Source: Saprospiraceae bacterium (GTDB taxonomy: Bacteria > Bacteroidota > Bacteroidia > Chitinophagales > Saprospiraceae). Taken from it: 9,900 nucleotides of DNA. A model generated the notes under the pieces. It saw nothing but the letters and a program-made list of their open reading frames with translations, was not told where the DNA came from and made no database searches. Of the stretch, positions 1 through 8,302 are shown piece by piece; position 1 is the first letter of the stretch, and every line of letters starts with the position of its first letter. Location: assembly GCA_020630355.1 (NCBI GenBank), contig JAHDBO010000055.1:1-9900 (forward strand), given 5' to 3'. A program made the position numbers and the translations under genes.

Positions 1-255
1 ATAACTGAGGGGGATTTGACACTTGATTTTATTTTAGATGAACGAGCAAGAGAATTATATTGGGAAGGACACCGTCGTACGGATTTGATTCGTTACGGAA
101 GATTCAGTAATACGACTTATCATTGGCCATTGAAAGGTGGTGTAGTAGAAGGGCGTGAAGTAAGCGAATGCTATGATGTATTCCCTGTGCCGACTTCTGA
201 CTTAGGGGCTAATCCTAATCTAGAGCAGTGGACTGAAGGAGGAAATTGCTATTAA
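1..255 (+). CDS. RagB/SusD family outer-membrane nutrient-binding lipoprotein, C-terminal fragment
   Basis: Only the last 84 codons are present. The frame is open from base 1, so the start lies to the left of the window. SusD proteins are surface lipoproteins that cap the TonB-dependent SusC channel and bind glycan or other oligomers for import. Two hallmarks are visible: the segment DERARELYWEGHRRTDLIRY (about residues 13-32 of the fragment), which is the typical ER-x-x-EL-x-x-EG-x-R...DL-x-R helix near the SusD C-terminus, and the terminal FPVPTSDLGANPNLEQ, which matches the family's closing P-x-P-x-x-(D/E)-(I/L)-x-x-NPNL-x-Q motif. The stop is TAA at 253-255. The next gene is SusE-like, which fits a SusC-SusD-SusE locus. 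The substrate cannot be inferred from this fragment. Family assignment is firm. Confidence 0.93.
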   Translation: MTEGDLTLDFILDERARELYWEGHRRTDLIRYGRFSNTTYHWPLKGGVVEGREVSECYDVFPVPTSDLGANPNLEQWTEGGNCY

Positions 256-265
256 TCATTATATA

Positions 266-305
266 AAAAAGATTCTGGAGGCTAACTTGCTTCCAGCATC
301 TTTTT
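266..305 (+). terminator. Intercistronic terminator-like hairpin between susD and susE
   Basis: Bases 266-282 pair with 289-305 around the 6-base loop TAACTT. The arms AAAAAGATTCTGGAGGC and GCTTCCAGCATCTTTTT give 17 positions with one mismatch and one G-T wobble. The hairpin starts 10 bases after the susD stop and ends in a T run 32 bases before the susE ATG. Because the outer arms are A5 and T5 it could stop transcription from either direction. In a SusCDE operon it more likely acts as a partial terminator or 3'-end stabiliser that lowers susE expression relative to susC/susD. That role is inference. Confidence 0.7.
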
Positions 306-312
306 ATGTTTG
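305..312 (+). promoter_or_regulatory. Possible -7 promoter element upstream of susE
   Basis: TATGTTTG at 305-312 is an exact match to the Bacteroidetes -7 consensus TAnnTTTG. It begins at the last T of the preceding hairpin, and a start about 7 bases downstream would leave roughly a 20-base leader before the susE ATG at 338. No TTTG -33 element is found at the usual 19-21-base spacing, so this is a weak call. Confidence 0.25.
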
Positions 313-337
313 TTTGAATTTTAAATAAATAATTAAA

Positions 338-1390
338 ATGAAAAATATCAAGTATATATATTTCCTATTATTTGGAGTATTGCTTGCTGGATGTTTGGAG
401 GAAACTACCTTCCCTAACTTCAGTGCAGATACAGCTCCTACAATTACCGCACCAGCCGCTAACTCGTCTTATACGTTAGACGAGAGTATGCTAGGGCAGG
501 AGGTAATGTCTATGACATGGGAAGCTGCTGATTTCGGATATGATGCAGCAGTAGAATATGTTATTCAACTAGATTTTGCTAGTGGAGATTTTAGTGCTCC
601 TTTTAACTTAGCGACAACGAACTCAACATCTGTTGCTTTCACACATGGAGATTTAAATACAGGTATGACCGCATTAGAAGCAGTTGTACAAGCTCCTAAC
701 TCTATGCAATTGCGAGTAATGGCAACAGCAGTTGGTATTGATGGTGCTAATTCAGATATTGGCGCATTGGCATCTAGTGCTGTACCTGTTACAATTAATC
801 CATTCTTGCAGGTTGTAGATTACCCTGTCCTTTATGTCCCGGGAGGTTACCAAGGCTGGGATCCTGCTAATGAAAACACAGTTATTTTTTCAGTAGAATC
901 AGACAATACCTTTGAAGGGTATGCACATTTTGCAGACCCAAACACCTTGTTTAAATTCACTGAAGGGCCAAACTGGGATGTAAACTGGGGCGATACGGGA
1001 GCTGATGGCATCCTTGATTCTGGAGGAGACAATATCGAAGTAGCTGCAGCAGGTACTTATAGGCTCAATGTTGATTTGAACAATTTGACCTATTCGGCTG
1101 AATTGGCGAATTGGGGCGTTGTAGGTGATGCCACCCCAGGTGGTTGGGATACGGATACTGACCTAGTTTACGACCCTGCAACGGATACGTGGAGAACTGC
1201 TGTGACACTAGGTACAGGCGAACTGAAGTTCAGGGCCAATGATGCATGGGATTTGGACTTAGGGGATGATGATACGAATGGAATCATGGAATATGGAGGG
1301 GCGAATATCCCTAGCCCTGGGCCTGGTGATTATATCGTTGTCTTGAAGTTGAAACAAGCCCAGTACGGTTACGAGTTTATCCCTAACTAA
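338..1390 (+). CDS. SusE-like outer-membrane lipoprotein with tandem SusE/SusF C-terminal domains
   Basis: This is a 350-residue predicted surface lipoprotein. The N-terminus has a hydrophobic stretch ending in the lipobox LAGC, with Cys19 as the predicted lipidated residue. It is followed by Leu-Glu-Glu; acidic residues just after the Cys are common in Bacteroidota surface-export signals. Residues about 33-155 resemble the SusE N-terminal Ig-like domain (PTITAPAANSSYTLDE, then a W-rich beta strand). Two related modules follow, about 164-257 (YVPGGYQGWDP...) and 258-346 (NWGVVGDATPGGWDTD...). Each has a W/G-rich start, then a D-rich loop with GI-(L/M)-x-x-GG-x-NI, then a closing beta strand, as in SusE/SusF starch-binding domains. 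The role would be holding glycan at the cell surface for SusCD. The ATG follows an in-frame TAA at 326-328 and an A-rich AATTAAA stretch, typical for this phylum. The actual ligand is unknown. Confidence 0.88.
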   Translation: MKNIKYIYFLLFGVLLAGCLEETTFPNFSADTAPTITAPAANSSYTLDESMLGQEVMSMTWEAADFGYDAAVEYVIQLDFASGDFSAPFNLATTNSTSVAFTHGDLNTGMTALEAVVQAPNSMQLRVMATAVGIDGANSDIGALASSAVPVTINPFLQVVDYPVLYVPGGYQGWDPANENTVIFSVESDNTFEGYAHFADPNTLFKFTEGPNWDVNWGDTGADGILDSGGDNIEVAAAGTYRLNVDLNNLTYSAELANWGVVGDATPGGWDTDTDLVYDPATDTWRTAVTLGTGELKFRANDAWDLDLGDDDTNGIMEYGGANIPSPGPGDYIVVLKLKQAQYGYEFIPN

Positions 1391-1414
1391 TATTTGTTAT
1401 AAAATAACGATTCG

Positions 1415-1450
1415 AGAGCTTCCTTGTCAACAAGGGAGCTCTTTTCTTTT
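1415..1450 (+). terminator. Intrinsic terminator after susE
   Basis: AGAGCTTCCTTG (1415-1426) pairs with CAAGGGAGCTCT (1431-1442) over 12 bp with one G-T wobble around the tetraloop TCAA. It is followed by TTTTCTTTT. It begins 25 bases after the susE stop, so it separates the Sus locus from the sensor genes downstream. Confidence 0.88.
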
Positions 1451-1464
1451 AGATGGAAAATAGA

Positions 1465-1496
1465 TTTGTTTTTAACCCCATTTAGGTCTATTTTTG
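1465..1496 (+). promoter_or_regulatory. Bacteroidetes-type promoter upstream of the first sensor kinase
   Basis: TTTG at 1465-1468 and TATTTTTG at 1489-1496 match the Bacteroidetes -33 (TTTG) and -7 (TAnnTTTG) elements with a 20-base spacer. The promoter lies just after the susE terminator and would give a leader of about 65-70 bases before the ATG at 1570. A second -7-like octamer, TAGATTTG, sits at 1461-1468 and overlaps the -33 element. Transcription start is inferred from consensus only. Confidence 0.55.
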
Positions 1497-1569
1497 AAAT
1501 GACTTGGAGGGCATCTTAGTTGTTTTACTCTTACAAATACACAAAAACAAAAGCTTATTTCTTTGAAAG

Positions 1570-4500
1570 ATGCCAGAACTGCGCTTTAAAATACTCGCTT
1601 CTTTTCTGATTGTTTGGATTGCTTACTTAGGTAATCCCTGTCTTTCTTCGGCTCAAGTCGAATTTGGTAAAACGGAGTATCTGACGATTGACAATGGAAT
1701 GTCCGACCGTATCGTCAACGACATCCTGCTGGATCGGCAGGGTTTTATGTGGTTGGCAACGCCCAATGGGTTGAATAGGTATGATGGCACGTCTTTTTTG
1801 ATTTACAATAATGAAAAACGAAATAGCAATAAAATCAATGCCAATGATATTGAAAAATTATATCAATGGACGGAGGATCGCTTAGTACTTCAGTATAAAA
1901 ATCAATTTGAGTTTATAGATATTTTCTCCTGTGAAACAGGAACAGCTGAGAAAATATCTGTGCAGCAAGAATTAGGTTTGGCTACTGACATTGTAGCGAT
2001 GAGTATTACTTCTGACGCTTTCTTTTTCCTCGCACAACCTAAGTCTGGTCGTGCAGGTGTATATAAATACGAAAGCAAAACATTTGATAAGCTCTTTGAG
2101 TTGCCCGAAGGTTTAAGAATAGAACATAAATCTACCCAGTTCCTTTTTGATGGAAATCAAAAACTATTCTTCATTAGCACTCGGCAAGGAGACTTATGGC
2201 TGTTTGATGATAAGGGAGAATTAAATAATAAAATCCAACTGCCTTTTACAGGTGAATCCCTCCGTAGAGATAATTTTTTTAAAACGGTTTTCCATTTAGA
2301 CCAGGACAGTACCTTGTGGTTGAGCTTCGAGGATAGAAGAGGAATGTATCAATCCAAGCCCCCTTATAATAAATTGACCTTATTCGATAGGATACCTACT
2401 GAGCGAACTTATGGAACTGTTTCGGAAGATAAACAGGGGAATTTATTATTCGCAGATATTAATGAAGATGCATTTGTAAAAGTCATCTATTTATTAGATA
2501 AAGCCGAAGAAATCCATGATTTAAAGAACCTGACGAAGGAAGAACGGCGCCTGATTTGCTTCGAGAGCAATGATTTCGAGAAGGCGATTTATATGGGTTC
2601 CTATCTTGGACTACATTTGGTGGAGCAACAGCAAGATAAAATAAAATCTTTCTTGACGAGAAAGCTTATCGCAGGGCAAAAATGGGGGAATCCCATCCAA
2701 GGGATAGTGGGGGATAAAAAGGGGCGATTGTTTGTTGTATATATGGTCGATAAATGGTATGAACTGGATTTGGAAACAGAAACGGTCAAAGAATTTATCG
2801 TTCGAGACTCACTAACAGGGGAGGTAATTAAATTGACTTGCGGCGGTCCGATAGAACTTAGAGATGGTTATTTATGGGGCTACTCTTGTCGGGACTTTGG
2901 GGGTAAAGTTTTTAAAATAAACATAAAGACTGGCAGAGCCTTGTCTTATTCTTTTGGCGAATCTGTCCGAGGTTTCACAATGGATTCTGACGGGATTGTC
3001 TGGGTTGGACAAGGGGAGTACAATGGGGTAGGAGGGTCAGTTATAGAGTTAGATGCTGATAAACAAACCTTCAATCAATTTGAATCAAAAGAGGGGCATA
3101 ATCCATTTAAAGAAAGTCTTCCGATTTTTTTTGAGGAAACTAAAGACGGACATCTCTGGGTCGGGACAGAGAATGGACTTTTTGAGATTGACCGAGCGAC
3201 CAAAGATGTGGATGTTTGGAAAATGGAAGGAGGTGATTATAATGTATTGTCCAGCAATTATATCTATGCGATTCATGAAGCTACCGATGGGAAGTTGTGG
3301 GTCGGGACAAGGACGGGGCTGAATATAATCGATAGAACCACTGGAGAAGTAGAGGTTTTTACTAAACAAGACGGCTTGCCCAATAACGACGTTTGTGGTA
3401 TTGTCGCCGAAAACGATAGCCTATATTGGTTGAGTACATTCAATGGCTTGGCTTCTTTTGATTATAAGAATAAAACTTTTGGGGTATATACGGTGGAAGA
3501 TGGTATTTCTCATTATGAATTTAACCGCTACTCCTTTTACAAAGATTATAAAGGGCGAATTTATTTTGGTGGGATGAATGGTCTTAATGCCTTTCGCTCC
3601 GAAGATTTGCTCCAGTCGGCTGATGTTCCAAAAGTTGTGTTGACCAAGTTTTTGCAGTTTGATTCCAGCAAGGAGGATTTTGATGTGAGAACGGTTGGTC
3701 TGAATTATAAAGATGAAATAGAGATAGGAGTGGATGTATCTTACTTTGAGCTAGAGTTTAGCCTACCGATTTACATTAGAAGTGAAGGGAATAAATATAA
3801 AATATGGTTGGAAGGATATGAAGATGATTGGGAGTTTCTAGGGAAGAATGGGCGCAAACGGTTCACTCGCTTACCTGCTGGGGATTATCGATTGCATATC
3901 CTTGGAGCAGATAGCAGAGGGAATTGGTCCAACGAACCTAGGGTTTTGAACATAAAAGTGCTTCAGCCTTTTTATAAATCATTTTGGTTTATAGGTTTAT
4001 GTGTATTAGGTTCGTTGTTATTGATTTTAGGGTATTATAGATGGCATTTATATAATTTGAAAAAAAGAAATGAGACTCTAGAAAGAGAAGTACTCCGTAG
4101 AACAGAAACCATTCGGCAACAGACCGAAAAACTCAAAGAACAGGATGCTGTCAAATCAAGGATTTTTGCTATTGTAGGACATGATTTAAGAAAACCGGCC
4201 ATCGCTTTCAGGGGGATTACCAAAAAGATAAATTACCTAATCAAAAAACAAGATTTTGACCGTATTCAGGGGCTAGGTAAAAACCTAGAAGACAATGCCA
4301 ATGCATTGAGCAAACTAACGGATAATTTGTTGAACTGGGCGCTTACCCAAAGAGATGTCATGCCTTATCAACCCAGAGAAATCCAAGTATTAGAAATAGC
4401 CGAAGGGGTTAAGGAGTTTTTTGGCGCTATGCTAGATGATAAACAACTACAATTAAGAATAGAAGTGCCAGAATATATTTATGCCTATGCAGACCAAAAT

Positions 4501-4833
4501 GCACTGAATACCATCATCAGGAATTTAGTCGATAATGCGATTAAATATACGCCAAAGGAAGGCACGATAACAATAGGTGCGGAAGCAGAAGAAAAATTTA
4601 TTAAACTCTTTGTGAAAGATACTGGAGTAGGGATTCCTTCGGAAAAAATTCAAAGTATTTTTGAATTACAAAAAAATAAGAGCGAACAAGGAACTCAAGG
4701 TGAAAAAGGAACGGGGCTTGGGCTACATTTGGTGAACGAACTGGTTCGTCTGAATCAAGGTAAAATAGAAGTGGAAAGTACGATGCACAAGGGGACAATG
4801 TTCTTGATTTATCTACCTACCCTAGAAGTATAA
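1570..4833 (+). CDS. Membrane sensor histidine kinase, Reg_prop beta-propeller/Y_Y_Y/HisKA/HATPase_c (first paralog)
   Basis: A 1087-residue sensor kinase. A signal peptide covers about residues 1-28 (likely cleavage SSA/Q). A long periplasmic region carries Reg_prop propeller strands: GFMWLATPNGLNRYDG at 58-73, GHLWVGTENGL from 527, GKLWVGTRTGL from 574 and GRIYFGGMNGLNAF from 662. A Y_Y_Y domain follows at about 735-800 (YKIWLEGYEDDW, then GDYRLHILGADSRGNWS). One transmembrane helix spans about 806-823, then a coiled linker at 826-860. The kinase core has the phospho-acceptor His871 in GHDLRKP, N-box Asn989 in NLVDNAIKYTP, G1 DTGVGI at 1017-1022 and G2 GTGLGL at 1047-1052, so it looks catalytically complete. 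No receiver or AraC HTH follows, unlike hybrid (HTCS) regulators. An in-frame TGA at 1564-1566 fixes the ATG at 1570 as the start. The likely partner is the LytTR regulator at 8303. Its signal is unknown, perhaps a glycan. Confidence 0.93.
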   Translation: MPELRFKILASFLIVWIAYLGNPCLSSAQVEFGKTEYLTIDNGMSDRIVNDILLDRQGFMWLATPNGLNRYDGTSFLIYNNEKRNSNKINANDIEKLYQWTEDRLVLQYKNQFEFIDIFSCETGTAEKISVQQELGLATDIVAMSITSDAFFFLAQPKSGRAGVYKYESKTFDKLFELPEGLRIEHKSTQFLFDGNQKLFFISTRQGDLWLFDDKGELNNKIQLPFTGESLRRDNFFKTVFHLDQDSTLWLSFEDRRGMYQSKPPYNKLTLFDRIPTERTYGTVSEDKQGNLLFADINEDAFVKVIYLLDKAEEIHDLKNLTKEERRLICFESNDFEKAIYMGSYLGLHLVEQQQDKIKSFLTRKLIAGQKWGNPIQGIVGDKKGRLFVVYMVDKWYELDLETETVKEFIVRDSLTGEVIKLTCGGPIELRDGYLWGYSCRDFGGKVFKINIKTGRALSYSFGESVRGFTMDSDGIVWVGQGEYNGVGGSVIELDADKQTFNQFESKEGHNPFKESLPIFFEETKDGHLWVGTENGLFEIDRATKDVDVWKMEGGDYNVLSSNYIYAIHEATDGKLWVGTRTGLNIIDRTTGEVEVFTKQDGLPNNDVCGIVAENDSLYWLSTFNGLASFDYKNKTFGVYTVEDGISHYEFNRYSFYKDYKGRIYFGGMNGLNAFRSEDLLQSADVPKVVLTKFLQFDSSKEDFDVRTVGLNYKDEIEIGVDVSYFELEFSLPIYIRSEGNKYKIWLEGYEDDWEFLGKNGRKRFTRLPAGDYRLHILGADSRGNWSNEPRVLNIKVLQPFYKSFWFIGLCVLGSLLLILGYYRWHLYNLKKRNETLEREVLRRTETIRQQTEKLKEQDAVKSRIFAIVGHDLRKPAIAFRGITKKINYLIKKQDFDRIQGLGKNLEDNANALSKLTDNLLNWALTQRDVMPYQPREIQVLEIAEGVKEFFGAMLDDKQLQLRIEVPEYIYAYADQNALNTIIRNLVDNAIKYTPKEGTITIGAEAEEKFIKLFVKDTGVGIPSEKIQSIFELQKNKSEQGTQGEKGTGLGLHLVNELVRLNQGKIEVESTMHKGTMFLIYLPTLEV

Positions 4834-5013
4834 TCAAAGAAAAGAGGTGCCCAAAAAGAAAAAATGAAAAGGTTGGTCATAATTTGAATGAACTTCCGAT
4901 TATTTCCTTAACTTGCTTTTACAACTACTTTTTAGCATATTTTAGCTTTATTTGTGTTTGCTAAAATTGGAATCATCCTCATTGGTTTCAAATTTTAGTC
5001 CCTTAAATTATTT
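4834..5013 (+). other. AT-rich gap between the two kinase genes
   Basis: This 180-base spacer has no obvious terminator hairpin, so the second kinase gene may be read through from the first. It holds two very short ATG-started frames (from 4864, 7 codons, and from 4888, 7 codons) that look like chance. TATTTTTG at 5009-5016 is an exact -7 match (TAnnTTTG) with a TTTC at 4986-4989, 19 bases upstream, in place of the -33 TTTG. It overlaps the proposed TTG start of the next gene, so its meaning is unclear. Confidence 0.35.
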
Positions 5014-8000
5014 TTGATTATCGCTATTCTACGAATATCGTGGGCCAAGTATCTTTGCTTGGTGGTAGTTGTTGTCGCCTTTGCGGCACAAGTGGACTCC
5101 CAGCCAGGGAGGCACGTCCGCTATCGTACCAATAGCGGACTTTCCGATAATACTATATTCGATGTCAACCTCGGCAAGGAAGATATGGTATGGCTTTCCA
5201 CCAACTTTGGGTTGAATCGCTTCGATGGCATAGAGTTCAATTTCTATTCAAAAGAACAGAACGAGCTGAACAGCAACTTTATCCAGAAATCTTATGAGGA
5301 TACCAATGGGAATATCTGGATATTGACCCAATACCACAAAACAAATAATAAATCTAATTTTCTAAATGTACTTGACCCTGAGGCGGATACGATTGGCTCC
5401 GTACAATCTTACTTGGGGCAATCTGAAATGTTCGCAGATTCGGCTATCCACTTGATCACACAAGCTCGAAACTCCAACGATATTTGGATAGTACTCAACA
5501 ACGGAGAAGTCTGGAAATACGGTACATCTTTAGATCGGATTTATAAGCACAATACGCCCGTCAATACATTTGTTGCACTTCAATCCGACAAAAGAAATTG
5601 TTTTATCGTAAATGACCAATTTATTTGCTTTACCAGCAAATGGGAGATAGAAAGTAATATAAAAATCAATAAGGAGATACATGATGCGTTTGAAGTTGAT
5701 GGAGATATTTATGTGGTGCATTATACTTTTTCAGAAAATATAAGAATTGCGATAAATGGATTTGAAGCGAATAAGATTAATGGATTAGAAATTTTTAAGT
5801 TAGAAAACCAAAAGATAGATAAAGTAAAGACGATTGATCGTTCGGGCGTTCGGATAGCACAATCCAGAAATCTCTTGTTTTTATTGACACAAAAGACCAT
5901 TCATGAACTGAATATCGAAACTTTTGAAGAGGGGGAGTTGATTTGGGAATCTGACCAAGAAATTATACTTGATTTTGAGCAATTGGATGAGACTTTTTAT
6001 GTCATAGGAACCAACGATGGTGTCGTTTTACAAAATACAGAAAAGAAAAAATTCTACACCGACTTGCTTGGAAGCAGTATGCGCCAAATCTACTCGCTCC
6101 CTAATGGCAAACATATTTATTTTACCTATTCAGGTCAAGAAGACTTGGAGCTAGTGCCCTTTCAAGAAGCCCTAAGGAAAGAAGAGGATATTGTCGTATT
6201 AGGGATGAGTGCTTTCCGCTCCAATGACGGTTGTTATTGGCTTGGGCGGCATAGTTCAAGTGCAAGGAAAATCTGTCCAGGCTCCAACTACCTATACGAT
6301 TATCCGTTCAAGGGGCGAACAGGGCTTGATGCGCATCTAATGTATCAAGACAAGCAATCTGAGCAGATATGGATAGGTACAACAGCAGGTTTGAGCCTCG
6401 TTAACGAGACAGAAAAAAATCATAGCATCTACACCAATACTAATGGCTTCGATAAAATTAAGTCCACCTTTGTCAACTATTTTTATGAAAATGATAGAGG
6501 ACTATGGGTCTGCACCTATGATGGCATTTTCTTAGTCGACCCCGAAAAAGGCGTTGTCGACGAGTTTAGTGCTTCTACTGGGCATATCCCTTTCAATAAT
6601 GTTTTTCATATCCACGAAGACGAAAATGGACTGTTTTGGCTGGCGACAAAGGGGGGAGGTTTAGTGGAATGGAAACCATTCACAAAAGAATATCGAACCT
6701 ATAACACGTCAAAAGGCTTGTCGCATAATGTGATATATGCCATCTATGAAGACGAATCGGGGGACTTTTGGATGCCTAGCAACTATGGCGTCAACCGTTT
6801 TGATAGGGAGACGAGAGAGGTCTTGAATGTATATCTGAAAGAGGACGGGCTCCCCGAAGATGAGTTTAATTTTTTATCGCATCATCAGGCAGCGGATGGA
6901 ACTATCTATTTTGGTGGAATCAATGGCGTTGTTTCTTTCAATCCTAAGGATTTTGCTTACAAAAGAAAAGATGCTAATATCAGGATCGACCAAATCAATG
7001 TCGTATCTAGTGATGGAGAACTCATTGATAAGACCAAAGATTTTCGAGCATCCAAACAAATTACACTTTCGCCCCAAGAGCGTTCTTTCGTACTTGATTT
7101 TCATTTACAAGAAATCAATATTACGCCACCTCGAATGTATGGCTACCGCTTCAAAGGGGTTGAAAAATCTTGGAATTATACCAAAGAGGGGTACGTCCGA
7201 ATAAGCAGTGTGCCTTATGGGGTATCAGAATTGGAACTGAAAGGAATGAGTGCCTCTGGTCAATGGTCAGATAAGGTGGCACTGGTTGTAGTGATGGCTC
7301 AGCAGCCTTTTTATACCGAGCTTTGGTTTTTATTGAGTATGCTGCTTTTGGTTTTTATGATAGGTTTTCTGTATTATAGATGGAAAATTAAAAAAGTACA
7401 ACGAGATAAAGAAAAACTAGAGCTGGAGGTTCAAAACAGGACAGCAACTATCCATAAACAAAAAGTTCAGTTGGAAGAACAGAATAGTGCATTGGCCTCT
7501 TTAAATGCAACTAAGGATAGGTTTTTTACTATCATTGCACATGATTTGCGCAAACCGATTTTGGCCTTCAGGGGGATAGCTTCCAAAATTGACTATCTCG
7601 TTTCTAAGGAGCAGTTTTCACGCTTGAAAAAGTTGAGCAATTCTATTGAAGAATCATCTTATTCTCTAACCAATTTACTAGACAATCTTTTAAATTGGGC
7701 ACAGTCGCAAGAAGGATCGCTCCCTTATGAACCTACTAGTGTTGATATTCAGCAAATCGTCGATGAACTGATAGTGGTTTATGATCAGCTAGCTCGTAAT
7801 AAAGGAATTGGATTGGAGACTGCAGTGATCCCTAATAGCAAGGTTCATGCAGATCCAAGAGCAGTGGCAACGGTTATTCGGAATTTATTGGATAATGCGA
7901 TTAAATTTTCAGAGCCTGGTGATCGGATAATACTAGAAACGATAAAGGCAGACGAAGAAGTGGAAATATTAGTTGAAGATACGGGGGTGGGTATTGAGGC

Positions 8001-8193
8001 AGAGCGATTGGCGGGTATCTTCGAGTTTAATAATGATAAAACGACGGTTGATACCTCAGGAGAAAGAGGACCAGGCCTAGGACTGGTGCTTGTGAAGGAT
8101 CTGGTGAAAATGAATGAAGGTACTGTAACAATAGTGAGTAAAGTTGAAGAAGGCACTACCGTTAGGGTTAAACTTCCTAAAAATAAGGATTGA
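5014..8193 (+). CDS. Membrane sensor histidine kinase, Reg_prop beta-propeller/Y_Y_Y/HisKA/HATPase_c (second paralog)
   Basis: A 1059-residue kinase with the same architecture as its upstream neighbour. A hydrophobic signal sequence spans about residues 1-29. Reg_prop strands include DMVWLSTNFGLNRFDG at 57-72, EQIWIGTTAGL from 450, GLFWLATKGGGL from 539, GDFWMPSNYGVNRFDR from 583 and GTIYFGGINGVVSF from 629. A Y_Y_Y domain covers about 700-766 (YGYRFKGVEKSWNY), a transmembrane helix about 771-788, then a coiled linker. Kinase motifs are His843 in AHDLRKP, Asn961 in NLLDNAIKF, G1 DTGVGI at 989-994 and G2 GPGLGL at 1019-1024, with Pro where Thr is usual. There is no receiver or HTH. The start is TTG: an in-frame TAG at 4996-4998 blocks extension and the first in-frame ATG is at residue 58, inside the propeller, so TTG at 5014 is needed to keep the signal peptide. 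An ATT at 5017 is a less likely start. Confidence 0.9.
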   Translation: MIIAILRISWAKYLCLVVVVVAFAAQVDSQPGRHVRYRTNSGLSDNTIFDVNLGKEDMVWLSTNFGLNRFDGIEFNFYSKEQNELNSNFIQKSYEDTNGNIWILTQYHKTNNKSNFLNVLDPEADTIGSVQSYLGQSEMFADSAIHLITQARNSNDIWIVLNNGEVWKYGTSLDRIYKHNTPVNTFVALQSDKRNCFIVNDQFICFTSKWEIESNIKINKEIHDAFEVDGDIYVVHYTFSENIRIAINGFEANKINGLEIFKLENQKIDKVKTIDRSGVRIAQSRNLLFLLTQKTIHELNIETFEEGELIWESDQEIILDFEQLDETFYVIGTNDGVVLQNTEKKKFYTDLLGSSMRQIYSLPNGKHIYFTYSGQEDLELVPFQEALRKEEDIVVLGMSAFRSNDGCYWLGRHSSSARKICPGSNYLYDYPFKGRTGLDAHLMYQDKQSEQIWIGTTAGLSLVNETEKNHSIYTNTNGFDKIKSTFVNYFYENDRGLWVCTYDGIFLVDPEKGVVDEFSASTGHIPFNNVFHIHEDENGLFWLATKGGGLVEWKPFTKEYRTYNTSKGLSHNVIYAIYEDESGDFWMPSNYGVNRFDRETREVLNVYLKEDGLPEDEFNFLSHHQAADGTIYFGGINGVVSFNPKDFAYKRKDANIRIDQINVVSSDGELIDKTKDFRASKQITLSPQERSFVLDFHLQEINITPPRMYGYRFKGVEKSWNYTKEGYVRISSVPYGVSELELKGMSASGQWSDKVALVVVMAQQPFYTELWFLLSMLLLVFMIGFLYYRWKIKKVQRDKEKLELEVQNRTATIHKQKVQLEEQNSALASLNATKDRFFTIIAHDLRKPILAFRGIASKIDYLVSKEQFSRLKKLSNSIEESSYSLTNLLDNLLNWAQSQEGSLPYEPTSVDIQQIVDELIVVYDQLARNKGIGLETAVIPNSKVHADPRAVATVIRNLLDNAIKFSEPGDRIILETIKADEEVEILVEDTGVGIEAERLAGIFEFNNDKTTVDTSGERGPGLGLVLVKDLVKMNEGTVTIVSKVEEGTTVRVKLPKNKD

Positions 8194-8302
8194 TTTTTTT
8201 ATTTTTTCTGTATTTTCGATATACTAAAACCTAATCGGAAAGATATTTTATAAATATTGATAAGGATTTGTAATACTCCCTATCACTTACAGTTGGCGAA
8301 TT

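Noticed and set aside
3085..3369. 94-codon minus-strand frame inside the first kinase
   Set aside because: It lies wholly antisense to a well-supported propeller region and shows no recognisable domain or start context.
6860..7204. 114-codon + strand frame in another phase of the second kinase
   Set aside because: Overlaps the last Reg_prop and Y_Y_Y coding sequence; its translation resembles no protein and the main frame is clearly real.
7845..8156. 103-codon minus-strand frame inside the second kinase
   Set aside because: Antisense to the conserved HATPase_c motifs, with S/T/P-rich low-complexity translation typical of a shadow frame.
8170..8208. Terminator after the second kinase (TCCT...AGGA followed by T runs)
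   Set aside because: The stem is only about 4 bp; the T-rich tract alone does not support a terminator, so readthrough into the regulator gene is assumed.
8289..8297. ACAGTTGGC just before the regulator ATG, close to the LytTR single-site consensus
   Set aside because: No second copy at the expected 21-base spacing, so a lone 9-mer match is likely chance.
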